64,000 bases of DNA, taken from positions 1 through 64,000 of the IMG/VR virus record IMGVR_UViG_3300050019_000176; one strand, 5' to 3'. This stretch comes from a virus. Shown piece after piece: positions 6,924 through 13,570 of the stretch. Below the pieces are notes generated by a model. It was not told the DNA's origin and made no database searches. It saw nothing but the letters and a program-made list of their open reading frames with translations. The translations under genes were made by a program, and so were the position numbers. Numbering within the stretch: the stretch's first letter is position 1; each line of letters opens with the position of its first letter.

Positions 6924-6955
6924 ACGTCTTGTACAAGACTCTGGACATCTGGACA
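6924..6955 (+). repeat. Dispersed palindrome with TGGACA boxes, copy c
   Basis: ACGTCTTGTACAAGACTC followed by TGGACATCTGGACA. Intergenic, about 95 bp upstream of the leftward promoter at 6802-6830. Confidence 0.85.
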
Positions 6956-7060
6956 CACACCAGCAGGCAGAAACCCCATACCATCGCTGCATCGTTCTTT
7001 CCCCCAATAGCAGTTAAGACCAAAGGGAGAAAGCAGGAGAACCCCACACACACCCACCGG

Positions 7061-7086
7061 CCCCCAACCCCCAACCCCCAACCCCC
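7061..7086 (-). other. G-quadruplex motif
   Basis: The minus strand carries four runs of five G separated by TT (GGGGGTT repeated). This is an ideal short-loop intramolecular G-quadruplex pattern. It lies in the gene-free C-rich region. Confidence 0.8.
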
Positions 7087-8235
7087 GAACCGCGGCCACC
7101 CCTTACCAACGGCCAGCCCGCCCACACAGCCCCGGGCCAACGGCCAGCCCGCACCTTCGCTGCCTTCAATAGCCACAAACCCACACACCCAGCCGAACCT
7201 AAGCACCACGCCCCAACCGGCCACCCCTTTACCCTAGCCCCATTACCCCTCAACACCCACCCGCAGCCAGCCACCCCCGGCCGCCATAGACCCCACACCG
7301 CAAGCCAGCCGCGCCCCCTATCCTTATCAACACCTTGCACCCACCAACCAGGCGCCCATCACACCAGCCCCGCCCCGGGCCAACCACAACCCCAGCACCA
7401 CCCGCCCCGCCCCGCTATAGCCTAACCCCTTTCATTCCATCGGCGCCACATAGCCCCCAGTCTATACCTTTCCCCCTCTCCCGGCGCGCGTAATGTGTCC
7501 AGAATGGCAGGGGGTCACCTTCCCCGATCTCCTTTTTGTAACCACTGAGGTTGCAGTTAGCATCATAGTCTTGCCACTGCACGCATATACTTTTCTAGAC
7601 TTGTCTCCGAAATCCCCGGCTGGAGACCGGCGAGTCATGGCAAGACTTCGAGCGGCAGAAGACCGGCGAACGCGTTGCAGGGGAGAAATCCTTATCGGAC
7701 TGGTTTGGTCACGTTCAAGGGAAGCCCTGTAGCGCATCGCCACGGGGTGGTTGATGCTGTAGCATCCCCCAGGGAAGCCACGGGAAGCGTTCAAATAAGC
7801 AGAAGACGGTGAACGCCAGTTATCGCGGCTCGGCTCCGTTACCCTGCATCACGCTACATGGGCATCGAACGCATGGACATTATGAACGCATGAAGGCAAG
7901 GCAGAGAGAGAGTGAGCGCGAGTAGGGAGAACTCGCAGGTAGGCAAGGGCAGGGACGCGCAAGCCCATCGCCGCCCACCTACACCTGGGCGCCACGGACA
8001 CCACGCCGACCGGCAGCCAGCCACCGGCCCGGGACCAACCTCCCGGCCACCGGCCCGCCGCCGACCATCCAGCGCACAGGGGACCGGGCAGGTAAGTTGG
8101 CGAAGGGAAAATCCGGAGACAGCTTCAGCGGCCTCTGTTTTTCAGAATCGCAGAATCAATTCCAGGAAATATTTTACAAAAAATCAGTTACCGGATTGTT
8201 GTGACAGTGAGCGAGAACGGAGCGAAAATGACCGC

Positions 8236-8264
8236 TTGACTTCGTTCAGTAATACTGGTATGAT
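8236..8264 (+). promoter_or_regulatory. Strong sigma70-like promoter with no leader
   Basis: TTGACT (8236-8241), 17-bp spacer, TATGAT (8259-8264), then seven bases to the ATG of the recombinase at 8272. Third promoter of the leaderless type. Confidence 0.75.
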
Positions 8265-8271
8265 TTGAAAT

Positions 8272-8853
8272 ATGAACACGGCAATATATGCGCGAGTGAG
8301 CACGGGTGAGCAGGACTGCACGATTCAGTTGGAGGAATTGCGGCGGTACGTTTCGGCGCGTGGGTGGGTGGTAGTTGGGGAGTACGTCGATGATGGGGTG
8401 AGTGGGGTAAAGGCAAGCAGGCCGGCGCTGGACCGGCTGATGGAGGATGTAAGCGCCCGGCGTATCGATGTAGTGGTGGTGTGGAAACTGGACCGGTTCT
8501 CGCGGTCGACGATCCAGTTTCTGCGGCAAGTGGAGGCATTGGATGCGGCTGGGGTGCGGTTCATTGCGACGAGTCAGGGGATCGACACGGATAAGTCAAA
8601 CCCGACGGCTCGATTGTTCATGCAAATCATTGCGGCTGTGGCAGAATTTGACCGGCAGATGATCCTGGAGCGGACGTCGATGGGGCGGGCGAAGGCGGTA
8701 GCGGACGGGGTGGTGATGGGGAGGCCGCGGCTAGTGATTGACCGGCTGGTGGTGAAGGAGATGCGGGAGGCGGGAAAAAGTGTGCGGGAGATTGCGGCGA
8801 AGGTAGGGGCGAGTGTAGGGAAGGTGCACGGGATGCTGAAGGAGGGGTTATGA
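8272..8853 (+). CDS. Serine recombinase of the resolvase/invertase family
   Basis: A 193-residue protein of typical resolvase size. The catalytic domain has YARVSTGEQ with nucleophile S10 and R8, then the VWKLDRFSRS motif near residue 70 and a long dimer helix. Residues about 150-190 (DRLVVKEMREAGKSVREIAA onward) form a C-terminal helix-turn-helix. It makes double-strand cuts at paired sites and religates them: resolution, inversion or short-range integration. Transcribed from a leaderless-type promoter. Its stop overlaps the start of the HNH/recombinase-domain protein (TTATGA), so the two are probably made together. Confidence 0.9.
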   Translation: MNTAIYARVSTGEQDCTIQLEELRRYVSARGWVVVGEYVDDGVSGVKASRPALDRLMEDVSARRIDVVVVWKLDRFSRSTIQFLRQVEALDAAGVRFIATSQGIDTDKSNPTARLFMQIIAAVAEFDRQMILERTSMGRAKAVADGVVMGRPRLVIDRLVVKEMREAGKSVREIAAKVGASVGKVHGMLKEGL

Positions 8854-9464
8854 GTGGGCGGCGGGACGCATACGCGGCAGAGTTCCACGCCATCCGCACG
8901 TCGATCATTGAGCGTGACGTATCATGCGTTAAGTGCGGATACAATAAACACTTGGAGGTACATCACGTCAAGGGGTACCGGATCAACGACCCGGGAGAGA
9001 TGCGGACCCTGTGTTATCTTTGCCACCTGATCGCGCCGCATCATACTGGGTACTGGGAATGGGAATCTAGTGGCATCGACGGATGGAACACTGCGCTGGA
9101 CCACTTATGCGCAGAAGTTCCAGTTGACCGTGAGTACATGCGGCGATGCCTAACGGTATGGCTGGATTTTCGGAGGTCGAGTCCGGACTTTCTGCTTGGT
9201 GCGAGGCAGCGGATGAAGGCGCGTGGGGAGCGGTGTGAGGGACGAAAGCCGTACGGGCACTATGACGGCGAGGCGCCAGTGCTTGCGGAAATCCGGAGTG
9301 CGGCGGTTGGTGGGGAGAGTGCGGCGGCGATAGCGAGGGAGTTAAATGACAGGGGGGTGCGTACTCGATCGGGTGGGGAGTGGTTTCCATACACGGTTGG
9401 GAGGATTTTGGGGCGGGTAGGGAGCGGCGTCCAGGAGACGGAGATAAACCTGGAAAGGAGATAG
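8850..9464 (+). CDS. HNH nuclease fused to a recombinase-type DNA-binding domain
   Basis: A 204-residue protein in two parts. Residues 20-65 are an HNH nuclease with a zinc knuckle: CVKCG, LEVHHVKGY, CYLCH. Residues about 128-195 (GRKPYGHYDGEAPVLAEIRS, then IARELNDRGVRTRSGGEW and a VGRILG end) match the 'Recombinase' domain that large serine integrases use to bind DNA. No catalytic serine domain is present here; that function lies in the overlapping upstream gene. The pair together looks like a split large serine recombinase with an added nuclease. Confidence 0.75.
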   Translation: MSGRRDAYAAEFHAIRTSIIERDVSCVKCGYNKHLEVHHVKGYRINDPGEMRTLCYLCHLIAPHHTGYWEWESSGIDGWNTALDHLCAEVPVDREYMRRCLTVWLDFRRSSPDFLLGARQRMKARGERCEGRKPYGHYDGEAPVLAEIRSAAVGGESAAAIARELNDRGVRTRSGGEWFPYTVGRILGRVGSGVQETEINLERR

Positions 9465-9695
9465 ATGATGTCAAGGACCACGAAACGTGACGAAATCCGA
9501 GCGTACATAAAGCGCACAATAGAGGAAGGCGTACTCCTTCACAGTGCCAGGATGGCAGACCGAGTAGCGGCCGAAACCATTCGCCAACGAGCTTCTGCAT
9601 TGGCTGGCGACATTTCTTGGCATGTGTGCGAGGAGTACCGCTACCTGGAACTGGCCGACATATTCGAATGGAAGCGGGAAAGGGTGCGGAGGTAG
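9465..9695 (+). CDS. Hypothetical protein, 76 residues
   Basis: Follows the HNH/recombinase gene directly, with GGAAAGGAGATAG before ATG 9465 (ATG 9468 is an alternative). The product is helical and charged (RDEIRAYIKRTIEEGVLLHS..), ending in a basic KRERVRR. Possibly an accessory factor of the recombinase operon; no family recognised. Confidence 0.6.
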   Translation: MMSRTTKRDEIRAYIKRTIEEGVLLHSARMADRVAAETIRQRASALAGDISWHVCEEYRYLELADIFEWKRERVRR

Positions 9696-9698
9696 GTG

Positions 9699-10004
9699 AT
9701 GGACACGCAAGAGGCAATTCGGACGATCAAAGCAGCGCTGGTACATTCCAATCTGGATAATCAGCGGTGCGTGGACGCTCTTACTGCGCTGGAGGTGCTC
9801 CGGAAGGACGGGGAGCGGCTACAGACCGCGCCAGAGTGCGAGTGCCGGAAGGCGCTGGAGCAAGCACTTCAGGCGAAGCGGGAGGCGGAAGCCGAACTTA
9901 CCGCGCTTGAAAACGTCCATGCCACGGCAGAGGCCGTAATTGTCCGGCTCCGCGCCGAGGTGGAGCGGCTGACGGTCCAATTGGCCGGGTGCAGTATAGC
10001 ATAA
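9699..10004 (+). CDS. Coiled-coil protein, 101 residues
   Basis: ATG 9699 has GGAGG about six bases upstream. Residues 35-95 are a continuous heptad-type coiled coil rich in A, E, R and L (ALEQALQAKREAEAELTALE and further). Last rightward gene before the leftward tRNA array. Function unknown. Confidence 0.6.
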   Translation: MDTQEAIRTIKAALVHSNLDNQRCVDALTALEVLRKDGERLQTAPECECRKALEQALQAKREAEAELTALENVHATAEAVIVRLRAEVERLTVQLAGCSIA

Positions 10005-10022
10005 ACTAGCCTAAACGAAGAA

Positions 10023-10099
10023 TGGAGGGGAGCGCCGGGCTCGAACCGGCATAGTCCAATTACGTTATCTCGTTTAGAAGACGAGAACGATAGCTCCCC
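10023..10099 (-). tRNA. tRNA-Arg(TCT), unusual: no D-arm in the normal place
   Basis: Acceptor GGGGAGC/GCTCCCC, T-arm GCCGG-TTCGAGC-CCGGC, encoded CCA. Stem CTCGT-loop CTTCTAA-ACGAG is a perfect anticodon arm but starts only a few bases after the acceptor. A D-arm-like GTAATTGGACTAT follows it instead. Total length is normal. Confidence 0.65.
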
Positions 10100-10100
10100 G

Positions 10101-10177
10101 TGGTGGCCCTCCCCGGACTCCAACCGGGCGCCTCTCCGTTAGGACCGGAGCGCTCTATGCGGATGAGCTAGAGGGCC
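10101..10177 (-). tRNA. tRNA-Arg(CCT)
   Basis: Acceptor GGCCCTC/GAGGGCC, D-stem GCTC/GAGC, anticodon stem CTCCG/CGGAG with loop GTCCTAA, T-stem CCCGG/CCGGG, encoded CCA. Reads AGG. Confidence 0.9.
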
Positions 10178-10178
10178 A

Positions 10179-10685
10179 TTACGCGAATAAGTATTTGTCC
10201 CAAAGTTTGGAGTCACCAGCCAGCAACCTGTGTTTCGCGTGAATGCTGATCTGCCGTGGTTGCTTCAATAGCGTCATTCCGGCCTCCGCCGGCGTCCTGT
10301 CCTGCTTCCGGTTATTGCACGGGAAGCAGGACGCCACTAAATTCTCCCATGTCGAGAGCCCGCGCCGCGACCGTGGAACCACATGGTCAAGCGTCAGACT
10401 TCCCGAGGGTAGGCGGGCGCCGCAGTACTGACAGGAACTGCCATCCCGCAGCAGGATTCCCTTGCGGGAGACCGCCCGGTTCTGCCGCGGGAATTTCCGG
10501 TACCTGATGAGCCGGATCACGCTGGGGATTGGGATGTCGATCTTCGCTGTGTGGACCGTGTAGGCAGACACCTCCTCTACGAGCGCCGCCCCCTTGAAGA
10601 TCAGGGTCATCGCTCGGCGGGCTGGTACGATATTGATGGATTCGTAGCTGGCATTGAGAACCAACACGAGACGGTTCAGTGACAT
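10179..10685 (-). CDS. HNH endonuclease
   Basis: A 168-residue HNH protein of a family common in phage tRNA regions. The N-terminal part (LVLNASYESINIVPARRA) precedes the nuclease: VSRKGILLRDGSSCQYCG, LTLDHVVPRSRRG, NLVASCFPCNNRK, with H in DHVVP, N in WENL and two zinc CxxC pairs. It likely cuts DNA near its own gene to spread by repair. ATG 10685 lies just downstream of tRNA-Lys(TTT) and its stop is two bases before tRNA-Arg(CCT). Confidence 0.9.
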   Translation of the reverse strand: MSLNRLVLVLNASYESINIVPARRAMTLIFKGAALVEEVSAYTVHTAKIDIPIPSVIRLIRYRKFPRQNRAVSRKGILLRDGSSCQYCGARLPSGSLTLDHVVPRSRRGLSTWENLVASCFPCNNRKQDRTPAEAGMTLLKQPRQISIHAKHRLLAGDSKLWDKYLFA

Positions 10686-10690
10686 AACGT

Positions 10691-10766
10691 TGGTGAGGGG
10701 CACGGGCCACGATCCCGCATCTCCCGACTTAAAGGGACGGCGCTCTGCCTATTGAGCTAACCCCTC
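10691..10766 (-). tRNA. tRNA-Lys(TTT)
   Basis: Acceptor GAGGGGT/GCCCCTC, D-stem GCTC/GAGC, loop CCTTTAA with C at position 33, stem CCGTC/GTCGG with one mismatch, T-stem GCGGG/CCCGT, encoded CCA. Confidence 0.8.
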
Positions 10767-11464
10767 AAAAGACCTCTACAGTATTCGGATTCTCCCCCGG
10801 CTGCGACTCGTTTTACGTTGGCGGTTTTCTTGGCCTCTTGCAGTTTTCTCCATTCCCGGCCGCTCCCTTTATTCCTTCCCTTGTAAGTGGGGAGCTGCAT
10901 ATCGCAGTTCCCGCAAACCAAGCGAAGGTTGGCTACGCTCCAGTTTGTAGAGTTACCGTCTATATGATCCAAGATCAACGGCACCCTCTCGCCCATCCAA
11001 GTGTCCGTTCCACACCGGGAACATTTGTTACCAGCGGTGTCCTTTAGATAACGTTTGGCCCACCCTCCCCTAGCGCTCTCGGAGCCGCCCAACACCTCGC
11101 CAGTATTGCGGATGTGATTCAGCTGTAGTATCCATCTACTGCCGTAAAAGCAGGCTGTCGAGCAGAACGGTCCTGGCCTAAACGTGTCACCACCGCAGTT
11201 CTTGCATGGGTGGCGCTTTTCTTCTAGAGACTGCCCATGCCTACGGACTCCAATATTGCGCACCGCAGCAGCGCAACTGTGATTGCAGAACGTACTCTTG
11301 CCTCTTTTCTCGTATGGAATCACTTGATCACATTTTATGCACCGTTCTGGATTGAGAGCGTACGCCACTCGTTTTTGCTGTGCAACTTCTTTGGTTTTCT
11401 GGATGCCTGCCGCCAGCCATTTGCTGATAGTGTCGGCCCTGGCCTTCGTCATTCTTCGCGGCAT
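10757..11464 (-). CDS. HNH endonuclease with N-terminal zinc fingers
   Basis: A 235-residue protein. After MPRRMTKARADTISKWLAAG come Cys pairs CIKCDQVIPYEKRGKSTFCN, CKNCGG and FCSTACF, then the HNH core CSRCGTDTW, PLILDHIDGN, LRLVCGNCD. Zinc-finger plus HNH is the architecture of mobile phage endonucleases. ATG 11464 (or 11452) follows tRNA-Val directly. The last codons run ten bases into tRNA-Lys(TTT), using its TAG as stop. Confidence 0.85.
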   Translation of the reverse strand: MPRRMTKARADTISKWLAAGIQKTKEVAQQKRVAYALNPERCIKCDQVIPYEKRGKSTFCNHSCAAAVRNIGVRRHGQSLEEKRHPCKNCGGDTFRPGPFCSTACFYGSRWILQLNHIRNTGEVLGGSESARGGWAKRYLKDTAGNKCSRCGTDTWMGERVPLILDHIDGNSTNWSVANLRLVCGNCDMQLPTYKGRNKGSGREWRKLQEAKKTANVKRVAAGGESEYCRGLLRG

Positions 11465-11483
11465 TCTACTATCCAGTGTAACA

Positions 11484-11559
11484 TGGTACGGGGCAGAAGG
11501 ATCGAACTTCTCTGTACCTGTTCGTAGGAGCAGCACCGTCACCAGACGATAAACCCGGC
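11484..11559 (-). tRNA. tRNA-Val(TAC), degenerate anticodon stem
   Basis: Acceptor GCCGGGT/GCCCCGT with one mismatch, D-stem ATCG/CGGT with GG in the loop, loop CCTACGA (C33), T-stem AGAAG/CTTCT, encoded CCA. The anticodon stem CTGCT/ACAGG pairs poorly, so it may be inactive. It is the only valine candidate. Confidence 0.55.
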
Positions 11560-11560
11560 A

Positions 11561-11650
11561 TGGTCCCCGGCCCAGGTGCCGACCCTGGATCTAGCTCCGA
11601 TCTGGAGAAACGGTTATAGGCCGTCTTGCGGCGCCGGCCGCCCACCGGGG
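11561..11650 (-). tRNA. tRNA-Ile(TAT) with long variable arm
   Basis: Acceptor CCCCGGT/GCCGGGG, D-stem GCGG/CCGC, anticodon stem GACGG/CCGTT with loop CCTATAA (C33), variable hairpin CTCC-agatc-GGAG, T-stem CCAGG/CCTGG, encoded CCA. Its 5' part overlaps the end of the HNH gene at 11614. Confidence 0.65.
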
Positions 11651-12186
11651 GAAGGTTGATCCTTCAATACAATCAAGCCATCATGGATCTCTCCGTGACA
11701 GTTAGCGCATGTGAGCACGCACTTGTCTAGTTCTTTTTTTATCCGAACCCAAGATGCCGTGACTCGGCTGATCGAAAAATCCTTTTGCGATTGGTCACTG
11801 TGGTGGAACCCTAATGAGCGCAAGCACTTAGCATACCCGCAGAATTCGCACGCCCCTCCCTTGTATTCTACCGCCTTGAGCTTTAATCGCTTCCTCCACG
11901 CAGTTACCCCACGAACCGATCTAGCTTTTGGATCGGAGGATTGTCTGCTCGCCACCCGCGCGTTATGGCGGCATTGATTGCTGCAATATCGGGAGCGCCT
12001 TGTAGAGGGGGAACCGCAGACTGCGCACTTCCCTTCCGGTTTCCGTTTTGGAAACTTCTTGTTATTGTACTTGGCGGCGCATGACTTATTGCAGAACTTC
12101 TTAATCCGAACATCCCGCGCAGACTGCCCATCCATCGCCACAATCTTTCGTCGACATGATCGGCAGTAGTGTTGATTCGAAGCCAT
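11614..12186 (-). CDS. HNH endonuclease with N-terminal zinc fingers
   Basis: A 190-residue protein starting MASNQHYCRSCRRK. Cys pairs CRSC, FCNKSC, CAVCG and YCSNQC form zinc knuckles; the nuclease core is CEFCGYAK, LGFHHSDQSQKDF and CVLTCANCHGEIH, a compact HNH. ATG 12186 begins 24 bp downstream of tRNA-Asn. The reading frame ends inside the anticodon loop of tRNA-Ile(TAT), so gene and tRNA overlap by 37 bp. Sister of the zinc-finger HNH at 10757. Confidence 0.85.
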   Translation of the reverse strand: MASNQHYCRSCRRKIVAMDGQSARDVRIKKFCNKSCAAKYNNKKFPKRKPEGKCAVCGSPSTRRSRYCSNQCRHNARVASRQSSDPKARSVRGVTAWRKRLKLKAVEYKGGACEFCGYAKCLRSLGFHHSDQSQKDFSISRVTASWVRIKKELDKCVLTCANCHGEIHDGLIVLKDQPSPGGRPAPQDGL

Positions 12187-12209
12187 CAATAATATATTAA
12201 CACGAAAAC

Positions 12210-12298
12210 TGGCTGGCGGAAGAGGATTCGAACCTCCATGCGGGATCACTCCACGGCAGATTAACAGTCTGCTGCCTTACCAGTTAGGCGATCCGCCA
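12210..12298 (-). tRNA. tRNA-Asn(GTT) with long variable arm
   Basis: Acceptor TGGCGGA/TCCGCCA, D-stem GCCT/AGGC, anticodon stem GCAGA/TCTGC with loop CTGTTAA, an 18-nt variable region holding GGA-gtga-TCC, T-stem GGAGG/CCTCT, encoded CCA. Confidence 0.85.
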
Positions 12299-12302
12299 AT
12301 CT

Positions 12303-12378
12303 TGGTGGGTCCAGCGGGGCTCGAACCCGCACATCCCTGAGTAAGAATCAGGTACGCTGCCACTCGCGTCCTGGACCC
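12303..12378 (-). tRNA. tRNA-Lys(CTT)
   Basis: Acceptor GGGTCCA/TGGACCC, D-stem ACGC/GCGT, stem CCTGA/TCAGG with loop TTCTTAC, T-stem GCGGG/CCCGC, encoded CCA. Confidence 0.92.
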
Positions 12379-12384
12379 GAAACT

Positions 12385-12459
12385 TGGTAGGGGTGACGCG
12401 AATTGAACACGCATCGAGAGATTGAAAGCCTCTCATCCTAACCATTAGACGACACCCCC
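12385..12459 (-). tRNA. tRNA-Glu(TTC)
   Basis: Acceptor GGGGGTG/CACCCCT, stem AGAGG/TCTCT with loop CTTTCAA, T-stem GCGTG/CGCGT, encoded CCA. Confidence 0.9.
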
Positions 12460-12460
12460 A

Positions 12461-12536
12461 TGGCGTCCCCAGCCGGATTCGAACCGGCGATTTCTGGCGT
12501 GAGAAGCCAGCGTCCTTGCCGCTAGACGATGGGGAC
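12461..12536 (-). tRNA. tRNA-Glu(CTC)
   Basis: Acceptor GTCCCCA/TGGGGAC, stem CTGGC/GCCAG with loop TTCTCAC, T-stem GCCGG/CCGGC, discriminator G, encoded CCA. Confidence 0.92.
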
Positions 12537-12541
12537 AAACT

Positions 12542-12616
12542 TGGCGCGGTGGACGGGTAACGATCCCGCTTCGTCTCCGTAGACAGCGGAGTGCATATCC
12601 TACCTGCCCCCACCGC
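12542..12616 (-). tRNA. tRNA-Asp(GTC)
   Basis: Acceptor GCGGTGG/CCACCGC, stem CTCCG/CGGAG with loop CTGTCTA, T-stem GCGGG/CCCGT, discriminator G, encoded CCA. Confidence 0.9.
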
Positions 12617-12623
12617 GCAAACT

Positions 12624-12660
12624 TGGTCGGCCCGCCGGGATTCGAACCCGGAGGGATACT
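12624..12660 (-). tRNA. 3' half of a split tRNA-Arg(CCG)
   Basis: T-arm CCGGG-TTCGAAT-CCCGG, acceptor strand CGGGCCG and encoded CCA, without a 5' half next to it. The acceptor strand pairs over all seven positions (one G-T) with CGGCCTG of the orphan 5' half at 13192-13235. Preceded by AGTATCCCT. Confidence 0.7.
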
Positions 12661-12736
12661 TGGTGATCGTGGCTGGATTCTAACCAGCGACCTCTACCTT
12701 CGGAGGGCAGTGCTCTTTACGCTGAGCTACACGATC
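12661..12736 (-). tRNA. tRNA-Arg(CCG)
   Basis: Acceptor GATCGTG/CACGATC, D-stem GCTC/GAGC, stem CTGCC/GGTAG with loop CTCCGAA, T-stem GCTGG/CCAGC, encoded CCA. Complete, and directly abutting the orphan 3' half. Confidence 0.9.
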
Positions 12737-13177
12737 AAGACCTAATACTGTAATCCATTTCCATCCACGCTCAAGAGCAGTCTTGATAGTGTGACACTTC
12801 GAACACCGAACATCACACTTGCTGATCTCTTCTTGCCGTCTGCGTTGACTCCACCCTTGCATATTCGAAACACTGGCGACCTTTTTCCCACGCACGTGAT
12901 CGAATTGAAGAACGAGCGGGTTTGATTCACCACAATCTACACACGGGTGTTCACGAAAGAACGGCACCATTTCTGCGAAGAATGCTTCCATCCACTTGTC
13001 TCTCGAACGATCCGCCTTCAAGCGGTAGTATTCTTTGTTTCTCTGGTAATGATCCTTGTTATATGCCCTGTGGCATATTTTGCAGTCATCGGATCTTATG
13101 CCGCGGGATTTGTACTTGAATGAAAACTCATCGACGTTCTGTTCTTTTCCGCAGCGACAACATGTTTTCTTAGTCAT
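12680..13177 (-). CDS. HNH endonuclease inserted between two halves of a tRNA
   Basis: A 165-residue protein starting MTKKTCCRCGKEQNVDEFSF. Zinc pairs CCRCG and CKICHRAYNKDHYQ are followed by the nuclease CVDCGESNPLVLQFDHVRGK and CDVRCSKCHTIKTALERGW, a recognisable phage HNH with FDHVRG core. ATG 13177 has GGAGG directly upstream and TATACT before that. The frame continues about 57 bp into tRNA-Arg(CCG) and stops at its T-loop. Upstream lies the orphan tRNA 5' half at 13192-13235. Confidence 0.85.
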   Translation of the reverse strand: MTKKTCCRCGKEQNVDEFSFKYKSRGIRSDDCKICHRAYNKDHYQRNKEYYRLKADRSRDKWMEAFFAEMVPFFREHPCVDCGESNPLVLQFDHVRGKKVASVSNMQGWSQRRRQEEISKCDVRCSKCHTIKTALERGWKWITVLGLDRVAQRKEHCPPKVEVAG

Positions 13178-13191
13178 CCTCCGAAGTATAC

Positions 13192-13235
13192 CATCCTTCG
13201 GAGAGATGTGCCCTGTCCAGTTGAGCGACAGGCCG
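13192..13235 (-). tRNA. 5' half of a split tRNA-Arg(CCG)
   Basis: Acceptor strand CGGCCTG, TC, D-arm GCTC-aactggaca-GGGC, then anticodon stem CATCT/GGATG with loop CTCCGAA, ending at GTATAC where the HNH gene's upstream region begins. No T-arm follows; the matching 3' half is at 12624-12660. Confidence 0.7.
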
Positions 13236-13239
13236 AAAA

Positions 13240-13316
13240 TGGTACGCCCGCGAGGATTCGAACCCCGGTCTGATCGTTCGTAGCGATCTATCCTTTCCGG
13301 ATTGGACGACGGGCGC
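13240..13316 (-). tRNA. tRNA-Arg(ACG)
   Basis: Acceptor GCGCCCG/CGGGCGT, D-stem GTCC/GGAT, stem GATCG/CGATC with loop CTACGAA, T-stem CGGGG/CCTCG, encoded CCA. Confidence 0.9.
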
Positions 13317-13324
13317 GCGAAAAA

Positions 13325-13407
13325 TGGTAAGCACCCACCCAGTGATTCCGACACTGGCTCTGTACCGACTCCCGCCGGTCGAGACTCCATGCCTCCCGTG
13401 GGTGCAT
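13325..13407 (-). tRNA. tRNA, probably Pro(CGG)
   Basis: Acceptor ATGCACC/GGTGCTT with one mismatch, D-stem GGGA/TCTC, T-stem CAGTG/CACTG, encoded CCA. The anticodon arm is irregular: CGAC/GTCG around CGGCGGGA. CGG followed by G fits proline, but Ala(GGC) is not excluded. Confidence 0.55.
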
Positions 13408-13416
13408 AAGCATAAA

Positions 13417-13492
13417 TGGCTGGCCGCCCAGGGTACGATCCTGGAACCTCTGCGTTCAGAGCGCAGCGCGCTGCCAATTGCGCCAGCGGCCA
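13417..13492 (-). tRNA. tRNA-Gln(CTG)
   Basis: Acceptor TGGCCGC/GCGGCCA, D-stem GCGC/GCGC, stem CTGCG/CGCAG with loop CTCTGAA, T-stem CCAGG/CCTGG, encoded CCA. Confidence 0.92.
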
Positions 13493-13493
13493 A

Positions 13494-13567
13494 TGGCCGG
13501 GAGGGAGCGAATCGAACGCTCGAAGCTGGCTTCAAAGACCAGCGGCTTACCATTAACCTACCTCCCG
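13494..13567 (-). tRNA. tRNA-Gln(TTG)
   Basis: Acceptor CGGGAGG/CCTCCCG, stem CTGGT/GCCAG with loop CTTTGAA, T-stem GAGCG/CGCTC, discriminator G, encoded CCA. Confidence 0.92.
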
Positions 13568-13570
13568 AAT

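Larger units (their letters stand above)
6840..8235. other. Long gene-free region, strongly C-rich in its first half
   Basis: About 1.4 kb without a convincing gene. From 7000 to about 7460 the plus strand is dominated by C and A with few G or T, including a short duplicated segment CCAACGGCCAGCCCGC (near 7105 and 7135). Open frames across it are low-complexity by-products of the skew. 7460-8235 has ordinary composition, a small hairpin GATGC-tgta-GCATC near 7753 and no open frame with a ribosome-binding site. Being next to a recombinase and a divergent promoter pair, it could hold an attachment site, replication origin or regulatory region; none is demonstrated. Confidence 0.6.

Noticed and set aside
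6840-7340. Several long open frames on both strands in the C-rich region
   Set aside because: They exist because the strand asymmetry avoids stop codons; the products are low-complexity (G/W/V- or P/T/N-rich), lack ribosome-binding sites and overlap each other.
12624-12660. Attachment-site copy of a host tRNA 3' end
   Set aside because: An integrase att site often copies a tRNA 3' end, but the matching 5' half 530 bp away with full acceptor pairing makes a split tRNA the simpler reading. The recombinase is also 3.7 kb away.
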